From assembly GCF_020514095.1 (NCBI RefSeq), contig NZ_VTKY01000001.1:248001-312000 (forward strand): DNA of 64,000 bases. The letters are read 5' to 3'. The position numbers and the translations under genes are program-made. Positions 52,059 through 61,197 of this stretch are shown here, piece after piece; the first letter of the stretch is position 1, and each line of letters opens with the position of its first letter. Below the pieces are notes generated by a model. That model did no database searches. It worked only from the letters and a program-made list of their open reading frames with translations, and was not told the DNA's origin. This DNA is from Synechococcus sp. MU1643. Its GTDB lineage: Bacteria; Cyanobacteriota; Cyanobacteriia; PCC-6307; Cyanobiaceae.

Positions 52059-52934
52059 TCAACCCAGCTCGAGGCAGGCCAGGCCGTAAACGTTGCGGTC
52101 GTGCCCCCTTGACATCACGCCCTTGTACATCCGCACCGTTGACGTCATGGGTTTGAAGCCCCTGGCGCTGAGGATGGTTTTGGCGCTCGGGTTGTGGCCG
52201 GGGGTGTCGATCAGCACAACACCGTTGTGGTGAATCAGGGCGTTGTTCAGCAACAGCGAGGCCATGCCGGGGTCTTCGGCGAGCCAGGGGCCCACCCGCC
52301 ATCCTTCGCCGATCGGCAGCAGGCAAGGCCGAATGCGCACGTAGCCATGGCATTCGCCCTCGGCATCTCTCGCCGCGAACACATCTCCCGCTCTATGGCG
52401 GAGCCATAATTCAAGGAAGTGGGGCCTTGGGCTGATCTCATGGCGTTCGTCGTAGCGCTGAATCGCATCCAGCGACACCTCGCGCAAGGGCACGACGGCA
52501 ACGTCGCTGCGCTGGCTGTGACTTGCGTCAAGTGATCCCTCGTTGCGGAACAGCATCTGCCGGCGTGTGGTGATGCAGTTTTTCTGAAATCCAGCCTGTT
52601 CGTAGAAGTCCACCATCTGCACCGCGGCCTCCAGCCCGATGCACTGCACGCCGCTGAGGGTTTTTAAGGCGTGTTGCCAGAGGCGACGGCCGATCCCCTG
52701 GCCCCGATGCTCCGGCTTCACCACGAAAAGGCCAATGAAGGCGTAGTCGGGGTTGTAGGTGACCGCCGCGATACACCCCACCGGTGCGTTGTCTTGCCAG
52801 GCGAGCCAAACCCCCTGGCGATCGGTGTTGGCATAGATCTCGATGTCGCCGACACCTGGAGCGAAATCCTGCTCACGGGCCAGGGCCGTGACCACCTCGA
52901 GGTCGGCTTGGGTGAAAGGCCTGATCTCCAGCAT
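52059..52934 (-). CDS. GNAT-family N-acetyltransferase
   Basis: The N-terminal GNAT domain shows IGLFVVKPEHRGQGIGRRLW (acetyl-CoA Q/RxxGxG/A loop). The C-terminal half holds a second, diverged acetyltransferase-like region (YitH/HolE type). Substrate unknown. Start ATG 52934 has a normal length for tandem GNAT proteins. Confidence 0.85.
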   Translation of the reverse strand: MLEIRPFTQADLEVVTALAREQDFAPGVGDIEIYANTDRQGVWLAWQDNAPVGCIAAVTYNPDYAFIGLFVVKPEHRGQGIGRRLWQHALKTLSGVQCIGLEAAVQMVDFYEQAGFQKNCITTRRQMLFRNEGSLDASHSQRSDVAVVPLREVSLDAIQRYDERHEISPRPHFLELWLRHRAGDVFAARDAEGECHGYVRIRPCLLPIGEGWRVGPWLAEDPGMASLLLNNALIHHNGVVLIDTPGHNPSAKTILSARGFKPMTSTVRMYKGVMSRGHDRNVYGLACLELG

Positions 52935-53104
52935 CGACAGCTCGGCCCATCCCGACCCTGCTGAACTCCGTCTTACCGCCTTTGACGGCTGATCTCCATC
53001 CCTGAATCAGCTCATCCTCTGGTGGCGCATGAATGTTCTTGCTGAACAGTTGCTCTCTAGGGTGCAGGTCACGACTCCTCTGCCCCTGCGGGCTACTGAT
53101 CTCC

Positions 53105-53497
53105 ATGACTGCTTCAAAGCTGTTCGATTTCCTCGGCCGGGTGCTGATGGCGGCCGTATTTGTGAATGCCCTGCCGGCCAAGTTCACCAACTTTGGTGAA
53201 ACCGCAGGTTTCATCGCTTCCAAGGGAATTCCCGAACCCCTGGCTTCTTTGCTGTTGGTGGCGTCGATTGTGGTGCTGATCGCTGGATCGATCCTGCTGG
53301 TGTTCGGCAGCAACACGGTGCTGGGGGCCTCGCTGCTGCTGCTGTTCTTGGTACCCACCACGCTGATCTTTCACACCTTCCCGGTGGACAGCGGCTTTGC
53401 GATGAACCTGGCCCTGATCGGGGCGCTAATCCTGGCCATCACCCGTGCCTGGGGCAATGGCGTTCCCAGCTTCAAGCACCTGCGCTCCAAGGGCTGA
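53105..53497 (+). CDS. DoxX-family membrane protein
   Basis: ATG 53105 gives 130 residues with four helices and the DoxX pattern FLGRVLMAAVFVNALPAKF, GIPEPLASLLLVASIVVLIAG. Members act in membrane redox or are of unknown role. Confidence 0.82.
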   Translation: MTASKLFDFLGRVLMAAVFVNALPAKFTNFGETAGFIASKGIPEPLASLLLVASIVVLIAGSILLVFGSNTVLGASLLLLFLVPTTLIFHTFPVDSGFAMNLALIGALILAITRAWGNGVPSFKHLRSKG

Positions 53498-53513
53498 TCG
53501 GCGGTTGGCGGCA

Positions 53514-55277
53514 TTAGGGCAGGGCCAGGGCCGTTCCTTCTCGGCGCGGATCAGCGGCCCCCTGCCAGCCAGCATCGTTTTTTTGAATCAGAGCGGTGCC
53601 GCTGCCGATGCTCTGACGCCGCAGGCTTGCCTCGCCCGTGAGCTGCTCCAGTGGAAACGGCCAGGGCAGCGGCGGATCGCTTTCCACCACCAAAGTTGCG
53701 CCCCGGCGGGAGAGATGGGGAAGAGCTACCGCCCGTGCGGGAGGTTCGCTCCAGGCCAATGACGCCAGCAGCACCCGGCTGATGAGATGCGGAATGCTGC
53801 GGCCGCCGGGGCTGCCGAGGGCCAGCACCGGCTCGCCGTTGCGAAACACCAGCGTCGGTGCCATCGACGACATCGGCCGCCGTCCGGGCAGGCGGCGGTT
53901 GGCGACCGGTTTGCCGCCAAGGCTGGGCTTGAAAGCGAAATCGGTGAGCTGATTGTTCATCACCATGCCTCCCACCAGGTGCCGACTCCCGAAGATCGTC
54001 TCCACCGAAGAGGTGTAGGAGGCGATATTGCCGCCCACGTCCACGATTGTGATCTGGCTGGTGCCCTGTTCAGTGCCGCGTTCCGGCCGGCCGTAGGGAT
54101 AGCGATCGATGCCTGGCGGCAAACCCGGCGTTGGCCTTGAGCCGTTCTCGCGTCGCACGGCTCTGGCTCGGCTGGCGATGTAGGCCGGATCCAGCAGGGC
54201 TGTGCTGGGAACCGCGCCATCAATGGGGTCATGCACCCAATAAAGGCGGTCGGCATCTGCCCAGGCCTGGGCGCGGGCCAGCTGCCGCCACACCTGCGGC
54301 TCACCAGCGCTGGAGCCGGCCAGGTTGGTGGTCTTGTTCAGCAGCGCCAGGGTTTGCAGCAGCGCCAAGCCACCGCTGCTGGGGGGCGGCATCGTGCAGA
54401 TCCGGTGCTGCAAACCCTGGCTGCAGAGGGGGGGGCGCCGGACCACGGCATAGCTGCTCAGATCAGCGGAGCTCCAGCCAAGGAAGTTCGGCTCGCTGGC
54501 TTGCAGGGCGTTGATCCCACCAAGGATTTGCTGTGCCAGAGGCCCCTGATAAAAGGCTGGGCCCCCTTCTTTGGCCAGTAGCCTCAGGGTGCGAGCCAAG
54601 GCTGGGTTGCGGAAGGGTTGATCCGCTGCTGGTGGCTTGCCGCCGGGCAGGTAGAGCGCTTGAAATCCAGGGCTGTGGGCGACACCGAAACGCTGAGCCA
54701 GGCGAATGGAGCGCAACAACCGCGGGCTCGGCAGGAAGCCAGCACTAGCCAGGTCGATCGCCGGTTGCAGAGTCTGTGCCCAGGACAGACGGCCGTGGTT
54801 TTGATGGGCCTCCCAGAGCAGAGCCACGGTGCCGGGAATACCGATGGCGTTGGCTTGGCTGGTGGCCTGACGCCAGGGGAGGGGATCCCCTGCGGCGTCG
54901 AGTAGGTCCCCGGGGCGGCTGCGTTCGGGGGCCACTTCACGGCCATCCAGGGCTGAAAGCTGTCGTTGTTGGGTATTCCAGTGCAGCAGAAAACCGCCAC
55001 CAGCCAGGCCGGAGCTCTGGGGTTCAACCACCGCCAGCACTGCTTGCGCTGTGATCAGAGCATCGATGGCGCTGCCGCCGTTGCTCAACGCCGCCAGCGC
55101 CGCCCTGCTGGCGAGGGGATTGGCGGTGACCACCACGGCAGACCCGCTAGCGCTTGAGATGTCCTTGCGGCCAGGGTCGGTGGATTCCGGATCGTCGCGA
55201 CTGATCGGGGTTGCAGCTGCGGGGAGGATGCTCCAAAGGCTCAGCGCCAGCAGCAACGCTTTGAGCGGGTGGAGCAC
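53514..55277 (-). CDS. ggt: Gamma-glutamyltransferase
   Basis: A signal peptide (LKALLLALSLWSILPAAA) precedes the GGT fold. The autoprocessing Thr is in EQGTSQITIVD, and PMSSMAPTLVF and GSPGGRSIPHLI form the substrate site. It transfers or hydrolyses gamma-glutamyl groups of glutathione outside the cytoplasm. GTG at 55277 places the signal peptide at the N-terminus; the frame is open to a TTG at 55340. Confidence 0.92.
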   Translation of the reverse strand: MLHPLKALLLALSLWSILPAAATPISRDDPESTDPGRKDISSASGSAVVVTANPLASRAALAALSNGGSAIDALITAQAVLAVVEPQSSGLAGGGFLLHWNTQQRQLSALDGREVAPERSRPGDLLDAAGDPLPWRQATSQANAIGIPGTVALLWEAHQNHGRLSWAQTLQPAIDLASAGFLPSPRLLRSIRLAQRFGVAHSPGFQALYLPGGKPPAADQPFRNPALARTLRLLAKEGGPAFYQGPLAQQILGGINALQASEPNFLGWSSADLSSYAVVRRPPLCSQGLQHRICTMPPPSSGGLALLQTLALLNKTTNLAGSSAGEPQVWRQLARAQAWADADRLYWVHDPIDGAVPSTALLDPAYIASRARAVRRENGSRPTPGLPPGIDRYPYGRPERGTEQGTSQITIVDVGGNIASYTSSVETIFGSRHLVGGMVMNNQLTDFAFKPSLGGKPVANRRLPGRRPMSSMAPTLVFRNGEPVLALGSPGGRSIPHLISRVLLASLAWSEPPARAVALPHLSRRGATLVVESDPPLPWPFPLEQLTGEASLRRQSIGSGTALIQKNDAGWQGAADPRREGTALALP

Positions 55278-55334
55278 GGCGGTGGATCGGCTGCTTTCAG
55301 TCTTGTGGCTGGTGAAGCGGACTGCTGACCTTCT

Positions 55335-55400
55335 CCTCAAAAAGAAGAGCCGGCCCCTCAGCCCGCTCTTGCTTGACGCATTGAAGGCACCACTGCCTTC
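55335..55400 (-). repeat. Family 3 terminator-associated module, copy 1
   Basis: On the minus strand GGCAGTGGTGCC and AATGCGTC lead into GAGC-GGGCTGAGGGGCC-GCTC and a T run. The same order of blocks is found at 61950-62012. Confidence 0.6.
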
Positions 55401-55440
55401 ACCTCAAGAGTGGATCAGCTGAGCTCTGCTTGCGGGACGA

Positions 55441-55623
55441 GTGGAGCGTTTCTCAGAGAACTCTCAGGAGACGAAATTGGCATTACTGCTGAATGAGAAT
55501 CATCCCCGCCTGATCGATGATTGTGTTGACGCGAGCGCCACGGCAATCGCTTTTGGAGGAAATAGGCAGCAGGTTCCTTCCCCTGCTCCGTTCCGCTGTT
55601 ATGGAGAAGCGGCCCACAGATAG
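55441..55623 (+). CDS. Possible 60-aa protein
   Basis: GTG 55441 opens MERFSENSQETKLALLLNEN, plausible helical start but no family. The sequence GAATGAGAATCAT inside is a half match to a Zur/Fur box. Confidence 0.3.
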   Translation: MERFSENSQETKLALLLNENHPRLIDDCVDASATAIAFGGNRQQVPSPAPFRCYGEAAHR

Positions 55624-55684
55624 GAAGAGATGTATCCGCAGGCCCACCTACGGGATACATCGCAGTCCTGATGCGAACTTACCC

Positions 55685-55720
55685 AAAAAAAAGTTCCCAA
55701 AGAGCCCACTCCTCGGGAAC
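55685..55720 (-). terminator. Rho-independent terminator (minus strand)
   Basis: GTTCCC/GGGAAC stem with eight A on the plus side at its left. A second perfect 9-bp repeat, GATGTATCC/GGATACATC, lies just left at about 55627-55660. Confidence 0.7.
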
Positions 55721-55858
55721 GACTCATGCATGCGCCGAGAACTTAATGCTGCGCAATCTCCCTTAACAATGAGCAATTGTGCTCGGTCTGAGAGGGCTGG
55801 GTCTCGCTTTGGCTGCTCTTGCGCCTGCGTCGCATTTAATGCGTCGCCACCCGCCAAT

Positions 55859-55885
55859 AAAAAACCCCTGCCATGGGCAGGGGTT
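55859..55885 (-). terminator. Rho-independent terminator (minus strand)
   Basis: ACCCCTGCC/GGCAGGGGT stem with an A run to its left; ends the leftward 59-aa membrane gene. Confidence 0.85.
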
Positions 55886-55915
55886 GAAGAACGTGGTTGT
55901 TCTTGGCTGATCGGT

Positions 55916-56095
55916 TCAGAGGCCGAGGAATTTGGCCGGAATTCCATCCAGGCTGTTGTTGCCCATCATCTGGAAGATGACGTTGATCAGCATTCCTCCG
56001 ATGTGGAAGGCTCCCACCAGAGCCAGGCCTCTCCAGAGTTTTTCAGCTGCTGCTGGGGGCTGATTGTTGGTCCAGGTGCCGGATCCGTTGGTCAT
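55916..56095 (-). CDS. Small membrane protein, 59 aa
   Basis: ATG 56095 opens MTNGSGTWTNNQPPAAAEKL followed by one helix (GLALVGAFHIGGMLINVIFQMM). It has its own terminator. Slight likeness to high-light-inducible proteins in AEKLWRG was noted, but the chlorophyll motif is absent. Confidence 0.6.
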   Translation of the reverse strand: MTNGSGTWTNNQPPAAAEKLWRGLALVGAFHIGGMLINVIFQMMGNNSLDGIPAKFLGL

Positions 56096-56279
56096 CGGTT
56101 GATCGCAACTTCAATCACGTTGGCGAAAGAATTTGCAGGGGTCCAGCAGTCGTCACTGACATTCACCAGCGCAAGGTTGGAGATCATTGGCGAGCACCAA
56201 GGCAAGTAGGTACTGCTGCTCTTGAATTACTCGATCAATCCGTCCTAGGGATCGAATCATCAGCCCAAAGGAGGCTGTC

Positions 56280-56465
56280 ATGTTTCAGGTCCTCAAGGGT
56301 CATACCGGTAGCTGCCAGCGCAGAACCTGTCTGAAGTGGGAAATCAACGGTGAGTTGTCAGCTCTTGATCGAAAAAACCTGATGCAGCTGTTGTGTCAAG
56401 CCGACAAACAAGCCTGCATCGACGATGTCGGCCTCGATTCCGATGCAGGCCTCGATGGAAATTGA
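56280..56465 (+). CDS. Small hypothetical protein
   Basis: ATG 56280, behind AAGGAGG-like sequence (AAAGGAGGC), gives 61 residues with three Cys, basic at the N-terminus and acidic at the end. No family. Confidence 0.55.
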   Translation: MFQVLKGHTGSCQRRTCLKWEINGELSALDRKNLMQLLCQADKQACIDDVGLDSDAGLDGN

Positions 56466-56578
56466 TTGACGCTTCTATCTCCACTTCTGATCGCCCTTTC
56501 GTCAAGGCGCCATGGCGCTCATGCTTCCCCTCTTGCACCCAAGCCACAACTGTGGAGTCCAACGGAAAGGGCTAAGGC

Positions 56579-56725
56579 CTAGCTGATTGTTTTTGATGCC
56601 ATCAGCGCACGGGTGGTGAACAGCTCCGCCAGCCTGTTTTGAGCATCGTGTTTCAGGCTTCTATCGAGTTGTGCCGCAGCATCCGCCGCCGGTTCTGGGG
56701 CGCCGGTGGATTGGGCGGAATCCAT
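56579..56725 (-). CDS. Small protein, 48 aa
   Basis: ATG 56725 opens MDSAQSTGAPEPAADAAAQL, then a charged helix and ends ALMASKTIS. The composition is coding-like. It overlaps the DUF1651-like remnant in another frame. Confidence 0.45.
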   Translation of the reverse strand: MDSAQSTGAPEPAADAAAQLDRSLKHDAQNRLAELFTTRALMASKTIS

Positions 56726-56849
56726 CTGTATGTGCGCACCGCCACCCATTGGGCATGAACGGTGGCTGCGTCTCGTTTGAACTGCACCACCTTCTGCTGC
56801 TCTGGGTTTACCAGCCAGCCTTCCCCTCAGGTCTGTTGCGGTGGTTCAT
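56653..56849 (-). pseudogene. Frameshifted DUF1651-like gene
   Basis: GWLVNPEQQKVVQFKRDAA and the Arg-rich NRRRMLRHNSIEA follow the DUF1651 pattern known in marine picocyanobacteria. The ATG at 56849 (MNHRNRPE) is in another frame, the break lying in a GGGG run, and the C-terminus is cut by a stop. Confidence 0.4.
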
Positions 56850-57336
56850 GTGTGGCGCGGTAAGGGGCAAGGGGGCTGGGGCGACGGCAAAAGAAGACAG
56901 CTCTGCAAAGCACTGCTGCCGGAGCAACTCCCCGGCTTCACGATGGCGAATTCGCAGCTTGGGCGGTGGCCCGATTCGAGCAGGAAGCCTTTCGGGCCTC
57001 AATGCCTCAAGGGCGCTGGCGAGTCCAACAGAACATTGATGGGTGCGTTTGTTGTGCTCGAGAAAAAGAAGCTTGTCTCAGTCAAAACGAGGCTTGAGAG
57101 AAGCTTCTGGTGACCTTGGCTTGCGACCACAGTCCAACCAAGGCGAACCACCTTTGCACTGGTAGATGCGTGAGTCCAGGTTCTCGAGCAAGATCTCGAG
57201 GATCTTTTTTCTCTAAGAAAAACATAAAGTTTTGTTGTTGATCGATAAGCAAGAATTCGAAGTTTAAATCATTGGTCGAAAAAGTTATTGGTGCTTCATT
57301 GTTTCCTTCCGTACATTCCGGGAAATCCAGAAAGCG

Positions 57337-57624
57337 ATGCCCTGCCATCAGGTTGAAGATTTTTCCCAAAAAATCGCCTCAGACTTTGCCTCAGCCTGCA
57401 GAAGTGATGAGGAGAGTGAGGATTGTTTTGGTACTGCTTACAACTATGGTCGCGACCATGTGACCCGTTTGACGCACGACATCATTCGACTTCAGCGAGA
57501 GAGTGGTTTGTCGCGAAAGAAGATCGTCGCATCGATCAAAGATCTGGCCAGTCATATGAATGCACTCTCCTATGTATTTCTTGTGGCGGCCGATGTTGCA
57601 GAGAAAACCTTGGATCATGATTGA
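57337..57624 (+). CDS. Hypothetical helical protein
   Basis: ATG 57337 gives 95 residues, mostly helical (DHVTRLTHDIIRLQRESGLS). It overlaps the next gene by 8 bp. Confidence 0.55.
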   Translation: MPCHQVEDFSQKIASDFASACRSDEESEDCFGTAYNYGRDHVTRLTHDIIRLQRESGLSRKKIVASIKDLASHMNALSYVFLVAADVAEKTLDHD

Positions 57625-57871
57625 ACCTGAGGACGCGCCCGCGCATAACAACTCAGGTGAAGCTCCTCCTTGTTATGCCCCGCGGGGCGATTTTCTGATC
57701 GGCCTTGCTCAGGAAGCGCTTTTCTTCACCAGGAGACGGAAGCTTGAGAAGGAGATTGCTGTGATCAAAACAGCATTGAAGTGCCATGGCGACAAACCCA
57801 CAACCCGTCGTGCGAAGCAACTCACAACGCGTCTTGACAAGCTCAAGAATGAACTAAACAGCAACTCGTAG
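57617..57871 (+). CDS. Hypothetical protein with basic coiled C-terminus
   Basis: ATG 57617 opens MIEPEDAPAHNNSGEAPP, a disordered start, then KLEKEIAVIKTALKCHGDK and a basic helix. No family. Confidence 0.55.
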   Translation: MIEPEDAPAHNNSGEAPPCYAPRGDFLIGLAQEALFFTRRRKLEKEIAVIKTALKCHGDKPTTRRAKQLTTRLDKLKNELNSNS

Positions 57872-57913
57872 GCATCACTTCCACTACTTGAGCGATGTTT
57901 TTAGCCAGGTTCT

Positions 57914-58303
57914 TCAGACTCTGCTGTAACCGAGCTTGGTTTTAAAGATCTTGAGTGGAAGTCCAAACGACTCCATCAGCTGCCGGCATTCATCGCCGAC
58001 CGTGCCGTAAACCTCAACGGTGAAGCCATCGCCAAGCTCCGCGTGCTTCTGCAGATACTCCTGGACAGGAGGATTGGCGACATGGGCACTGAACGCCTCG
58101 TCGTTGGCGTAGACCTCCGACCACACGAACGCCTGGGGATCGTCTGGGTCCTGATCAAAGGTGTGGTGAATCATGCCTGGCTCTGAAGCCTGAACGGCTT
58201 CATCGGTGACGCGGGCGAGCTCCAAGTACTGGTCAACACAACCGGGTTTGACGTGGATTCGCGCCAGCAACATGAAGGGTGTGGACTTGTCGAAGCTGGC
58301 CAT
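57914..58303 (-). CDS. Antibiotic-biosynthesis-monooxygenase (ABM) domain protein
   Basis: A single ABM/YgiN fold: MLLARIHVKPGCVDQYLELA, PGMIHHTFDQDPDDPQAFVW, EVYANDEAFSAHVANP. Such small dimers act on quinol-like compounds or have no known role. Confidence 0.82.
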   Translation of the reverse strand: MASFDKSTPFMLLARIHVKPGCVDQYLELARVTDEAVQASEPGMIHHTFDQDPDDPQAFVWSEVYANDEAFSAHVANPPVQEYLQKHAELGDGFTVEVYGTVGDECRQLMESFGLPLKIFKTKLGYSRV

Positions 58304-58415
58304 TGGCTCTCAGGCGGTGCCCAAGTGTTCCATGGATTCAGGTTGAAAAAAACCCGGAGGTGCACTCTCCAGGGGAACCCATGCTTCTGTTCAAGTCAGG
58401 TTCAAATGGAAATGA

Positions 58416-58661
58416 TCAGGCAGCTAGAGGCTGTTGTTTCAGTGATAAGCGACCGCCGGCCATCGAGTTGTGAACCAAGTCTTCGGCGTAGCGGCGGCCT
58501 GCTTGTTGGGCTTCTCGAACGCTTTTGAAATTGCCGACAAAGTCGTATTCCTTTCCATCAACCGTCGCCGCAACCGCATAAAGCCTGTCAGCAACCTTGC
58601 TCACAGACCAGCGTAAAAAGCAGGCTGGGGAGTTCTTCTGACTGTGCATACTGTCCTCCAT
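58416..58661 (-). CDS. Small hypothetical protein
   Basis: ATG 58661 (MEDSMHSQ) or 58649. The product has a beta-rich centre (WSVSKVADRLYAVAATVDGK) and a helix. No family. Confidence 0.55.
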   Translation of the reverse strand: MEDSMHSQKNSPACFLRWSVSKVADRLYAVAATVDGKEYDFVGNFKSVREAQQAGRRYAEDLVHNSMAGGRLSLKQQPLAA

Positions 58662-58746
58662 GAAATAACGGGATGACTTAAGCACTTGCTTGCCTGCTCG
58701 TTTTCAAAGCTTTAAATATCGCAAATGGGTAATTATATTTCTTTCA

Positions 58747-58845
58747 TTATTTTCTCATCAAGGCCTCGTTCGACCGAATGGTTCTCAGGGCGTGACTGGC
58801 GTTTTCGAGCAGCTCCTTCTGCCGCGATGGCTGACCTTCAACCAA
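58747..58845 (-). CDS. Possible 32-aa protein or gene remnant
   Basis: The frame ends KELLENASHALRTIRSNEAL..., coding-like, but only TTG at 58845 can start it and the frame is open farther up without a start. Confidence 0.3.
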   Translation of the reverse strand: MVEGQPSRQKELLENASHALRTIRSNEALMRK

Positions 58846-58967
58846 GCTGCGACTTAACGATGTGGAGCCACGGAACCGCGAAGAGAAACTGGTCCTCCCC
58901 GAGCGATGCGAGTCCGTCTAATCATGTTCGCTCCTTCATATCGATTTGTGACTGATTCACTGGATTT

Positions 58968-59201
58968 CTACAGCTTTAAGATACGGAGGGGTTTCTCTAT
59001 CGATTGCTCTCGATGGGGAAACTCTTCTGCTAGCGCTAAGCTCGCTCTCCCCGTACTGCTCAGCACCACATCTGGCGTGCAGGCAACTGAGGGTCCAATG
59101 ATCAGGCCATTCAGCAGGCTTGCGGGGAACTTCTGAAGATGTTCTGATCCTCCAAAAATTTCGGTAGATCCAGATGATGGTTGCGATTGATACGGACTCA
59201 T
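58968..59201 (-). CDS. Possible 77-aa protein
   Basis: ATG 59201 opens MSPYQSQPSSGSTEIFGG and ends SIEKPLRILKL. Coding-like but unsupported by domain or ribosome-binding site; a frame at +1 (58957-59205) also stays open. The remainder of 58850-59420 shows only hairpins, such as GGACCCA/TGGGTCC near 59290-59320. Confidence 0.3.
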   Translation of the reverse strand: MSPYQSQPSSGSTEIFGGSEHLQKFPASLLNGLIIGPSVACTPDVVLSSTGRASLALAEEFPHREQSIEKPLRILKL

Positions 59202-59420
59202 TCAAGCCTCGATTGCCCCCACCTTGTGAAGAGGTTTCTACAGGCCTTTTGATTGATGGGGAACGGGATCCCGGCTGGATTTACTGGACAAACGGACCCA
59301 GCAGTTGCCGCTGACATGGGTCCGCGTCCCGGGCTAGGTGCATGAGGCCAGGACTGGCCGTGCTTAAGCCACAAAAGCCAGTCGATTCAGCGAAATTCGT
59401 TATTCACATGGCTCCACTGG

Positions 59421-59645
59421 TCAGGCGCGTGCTTTGCAGAAATTGGTTGAATAAGGGAACCGGTAGCCAAGTTCCATTTCCTCCAGCTGCTCCTCGGCGA
59501 GATAGAGGCTGCGCGTGAAGAAGCACACGTTTTCGCTATCGCACACCAGAAACTTGCCGGCTTCGATTTTTTGGATGGACGAACCGCGCGGGGTCTGAGC
59601 GATTAAGTCTGCGTGAGCCATTGAGCTTTCTGGCAAATCACCCAT
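59421..59645 (-). CDS. Small hypothetical protein
   Basis: The 74-residue product (MGDLPESSMAHADLIAQ) has a beta-hairpin-like centre (KIEAGKFLVCDSENVCFFTR) and an acidic helix. No family. Confidence 0.55.
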   Translation of the reverse strand: MGDLPESSMAHADLIAQTPRGSSIQKIEAGKFLVCDSENVCFFTRSLYLAEEQLEEMELGYRFPYSTNFCKARA

Positions 59646-59811
59646 GTCATGGCTTCCATCGTTGTTATCTGGGCGTTACAACGCTCACACTTCGACAATG
59701 TCATTTGTTCAAGCCTCTTGGTAACAATAGATACTTGAGTTAAGCGTTAAAAAGAATCTCTCTTTTCAGCCCCAATATGGGTTATCTACTGTTTCGGTTG
59801 AAAACCATGCG

Positions 59812-60306
59812 ATGAAATGGCTCCTCTCTAGGCTTGGTTGGCTCAACCAGGACAAAAAGGCCCAGAACCGGAAGGAAGATCTCTCGTTTTTCAAGACCTC
59901 GGTTGGCCCCAATTCCATTTCGTGTCAATGGGTTTTGAGGAAGCAAACTCAGCTCCTGCTGAGGCAAAGTAAAGGATCAGCGTTGATGATCAGAATCAGA
60001 GACGCATGCGGCGATGGAACTGTTGCGAGCAAGCTGGAGGAGCTCAGCCTCAATGCAACGCAAGCACAGATTGATAATCCATCTGCAAGTGGTCAGATGC
60101 TTTGTGAGCTTGGTTATCGAACTGTTGGAGGTGATTTCATCACGCTTGAGTATTCATTCGTTGATCTGGGCCCCAAAAAAGTTGTGCAGCCAGTGTTGGC
60201 CAATTGGTTCAACAAGGAATCAGATAACATTCACCAAGAAATGTATGATTTGGCGACCAAAGGAAGAGCCCTTGGCGGATCAGAAGTCATGCCTATGGCC
60301 CGGTAG
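59812..60306 (+). CDS. Hypothetical protein
   Basis: The 164-residue protein starts with a basic segment (MKWLLSRLGWLNQDKKAQNR) and a mixed alpha/beta body (GYRTVGGDFITLEYSFVDLG). No family recognised. Confidence 0.6.
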   Translation: MKWLLSRLGWLNQDKKAQNRKEDLSFFKTSVGPNSISCQWVLRKQTQLLLRQSKGSALMIRIRDACGDGTVASKLEELSLNATQAQIDNPSASGQMLCELGYRTVGGDFITLEYSFVDLGPKKVVQPVLANWFNKESDNIHQEMYDLATKGRALGGSEVMPMAR

Positions 60307-60427
60307 GCAAGATCGTTATGCTGAATGGATTGAGTGTGGGGGAGAGAATGGTGTGAGTGATGAGAACAACATCTACTGACCTGGTCATTAAGACGGTAAG
60401 ACGAACGCAAAAGGGCGGTCTCCTCCT

Positions 60428-60580
60428 TTGTATTTCTGTGCGGCAGATTTAGCCAAAGGTCAGGCGAAGGGAGGCTCAGATGCATACACCCTCTTCCTCA
60501 CCGCTGCAGCCTGCGCGGTAATCATTGGTGTGATGGCCTTTGTCTACGGCACTGTTCGATGGATGCAGAACACACAGTGA
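60428..60580 (+). CDS. Small membrane protein with TTG start
   Basis: The frame carries YTLFLTAAACAVIIGVMAF, one helix, with a basic end. TTG 60428 is the only start after an in-frame stop. Confidence 0.4.
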   Translation: MYFCAADLAKGQAKGGSDAYTLFLTAAACAVIIGVMAFVYGTVRWMQNTQ

Positions 60581-60625
60581 CGTCGACGTATTTGAGGAGC
60601 TCGGCGGCTCTGTTTTAGAAAGCAT

Positions 60626-60880
60626 TCAGGCATTGAGCGCAGCTGAGCCTGGGCTTTCATCTCTAGCCGTGGACGCCTCAGCATCCTTCAAGAAAAGACC
60701 TGTGTAAGTGATCCATTCGCAGTGGTCTGCCCCTCGTTTGATGCTCCTTGACACTGCTTCTTGTTCTGTTGAAGCGATAGGAGGGGAACCCCACAGGTGG
60801 ATTTGGTTGGACGCCAGCGGAACAGCAGTAACGGTTGAGCCATAAGGGTCTGATCGACTACCCCTATGGCAATGAGCCAT
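60626..60880 (-). CDS. Possible small protein
   Basis: ATG 60880 opens MAHCHRGSRSDPYGSTVT and includes CEWITYTGLFLKD. Coding-like composition only. Confidence 0.35.
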   Translation of the reverse strand: MAHCHRGSRSDPYGSTVTAVPLASNQIHLWGSPPIASTEQEAVSRSIKRGADHCEWITYTGLFLKDAEASTARDESPGSAALNA

Positions 60881-61012
60881 TAGGCCGATTTCTTTTGTAT
60901 CGGAAGGGCACAAACTAATTGAGGGGCAAGTTTGGCGGCTTGCCTGCGTCGTGAAAAGGGGAGGCAGGGGAACGACCTTGCCTTTTTATTCACTTGCTCT
61001 TCTTCCAGACAG

Positions 61013-61174
61013 ATGGACTTTCAGTGGTTTATGGCAGCTCGCAAGATTGGTAAACGCCTGGCATCACTTGAGCCACCAACTCTCATCGAACTGAGCGACG
61101 AGACCCACGAAGTGATCTGTGGTGTCGCTGGCTGTGTGGTCAAAAAAAAGAAGTTCAGACGCATCATTGAGTAA
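61013..61174 (+). CDS. Small basic protein, 53 aa
   Basis: ATG 61013 opens MDFQWFMAARKIGKRLASLE, two Cys in the middle, and a Lys-rich end. Confidence 0.5.
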   Translation: MDFQWFMAARKIGKRLASLEPPTLIELSDETHEVICGVAGCVVKKKKFRRIIE

Positions 61175-61197
61175 CTGCTCCCCAATATTTGGTGTCG

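Noticed and set aside
55491-55505. Half of a Zur/Fur box (TGAGAATCAT) near the ggt gene
   Set aside because: Right half does not match the palindrome; a half site is expected by chance.
56869-57097. Coding-like frame ending AREKEACLSQNEA on the plus strand
   Set aside because: No start codon after the upstream stop; may be a gene fragment, but could not be supported.
57082-57369. 95-aa minus-strand frame
   Set aside because: Overlaps the start of a better-supported plus-strand gene and ends in an irregular composition.
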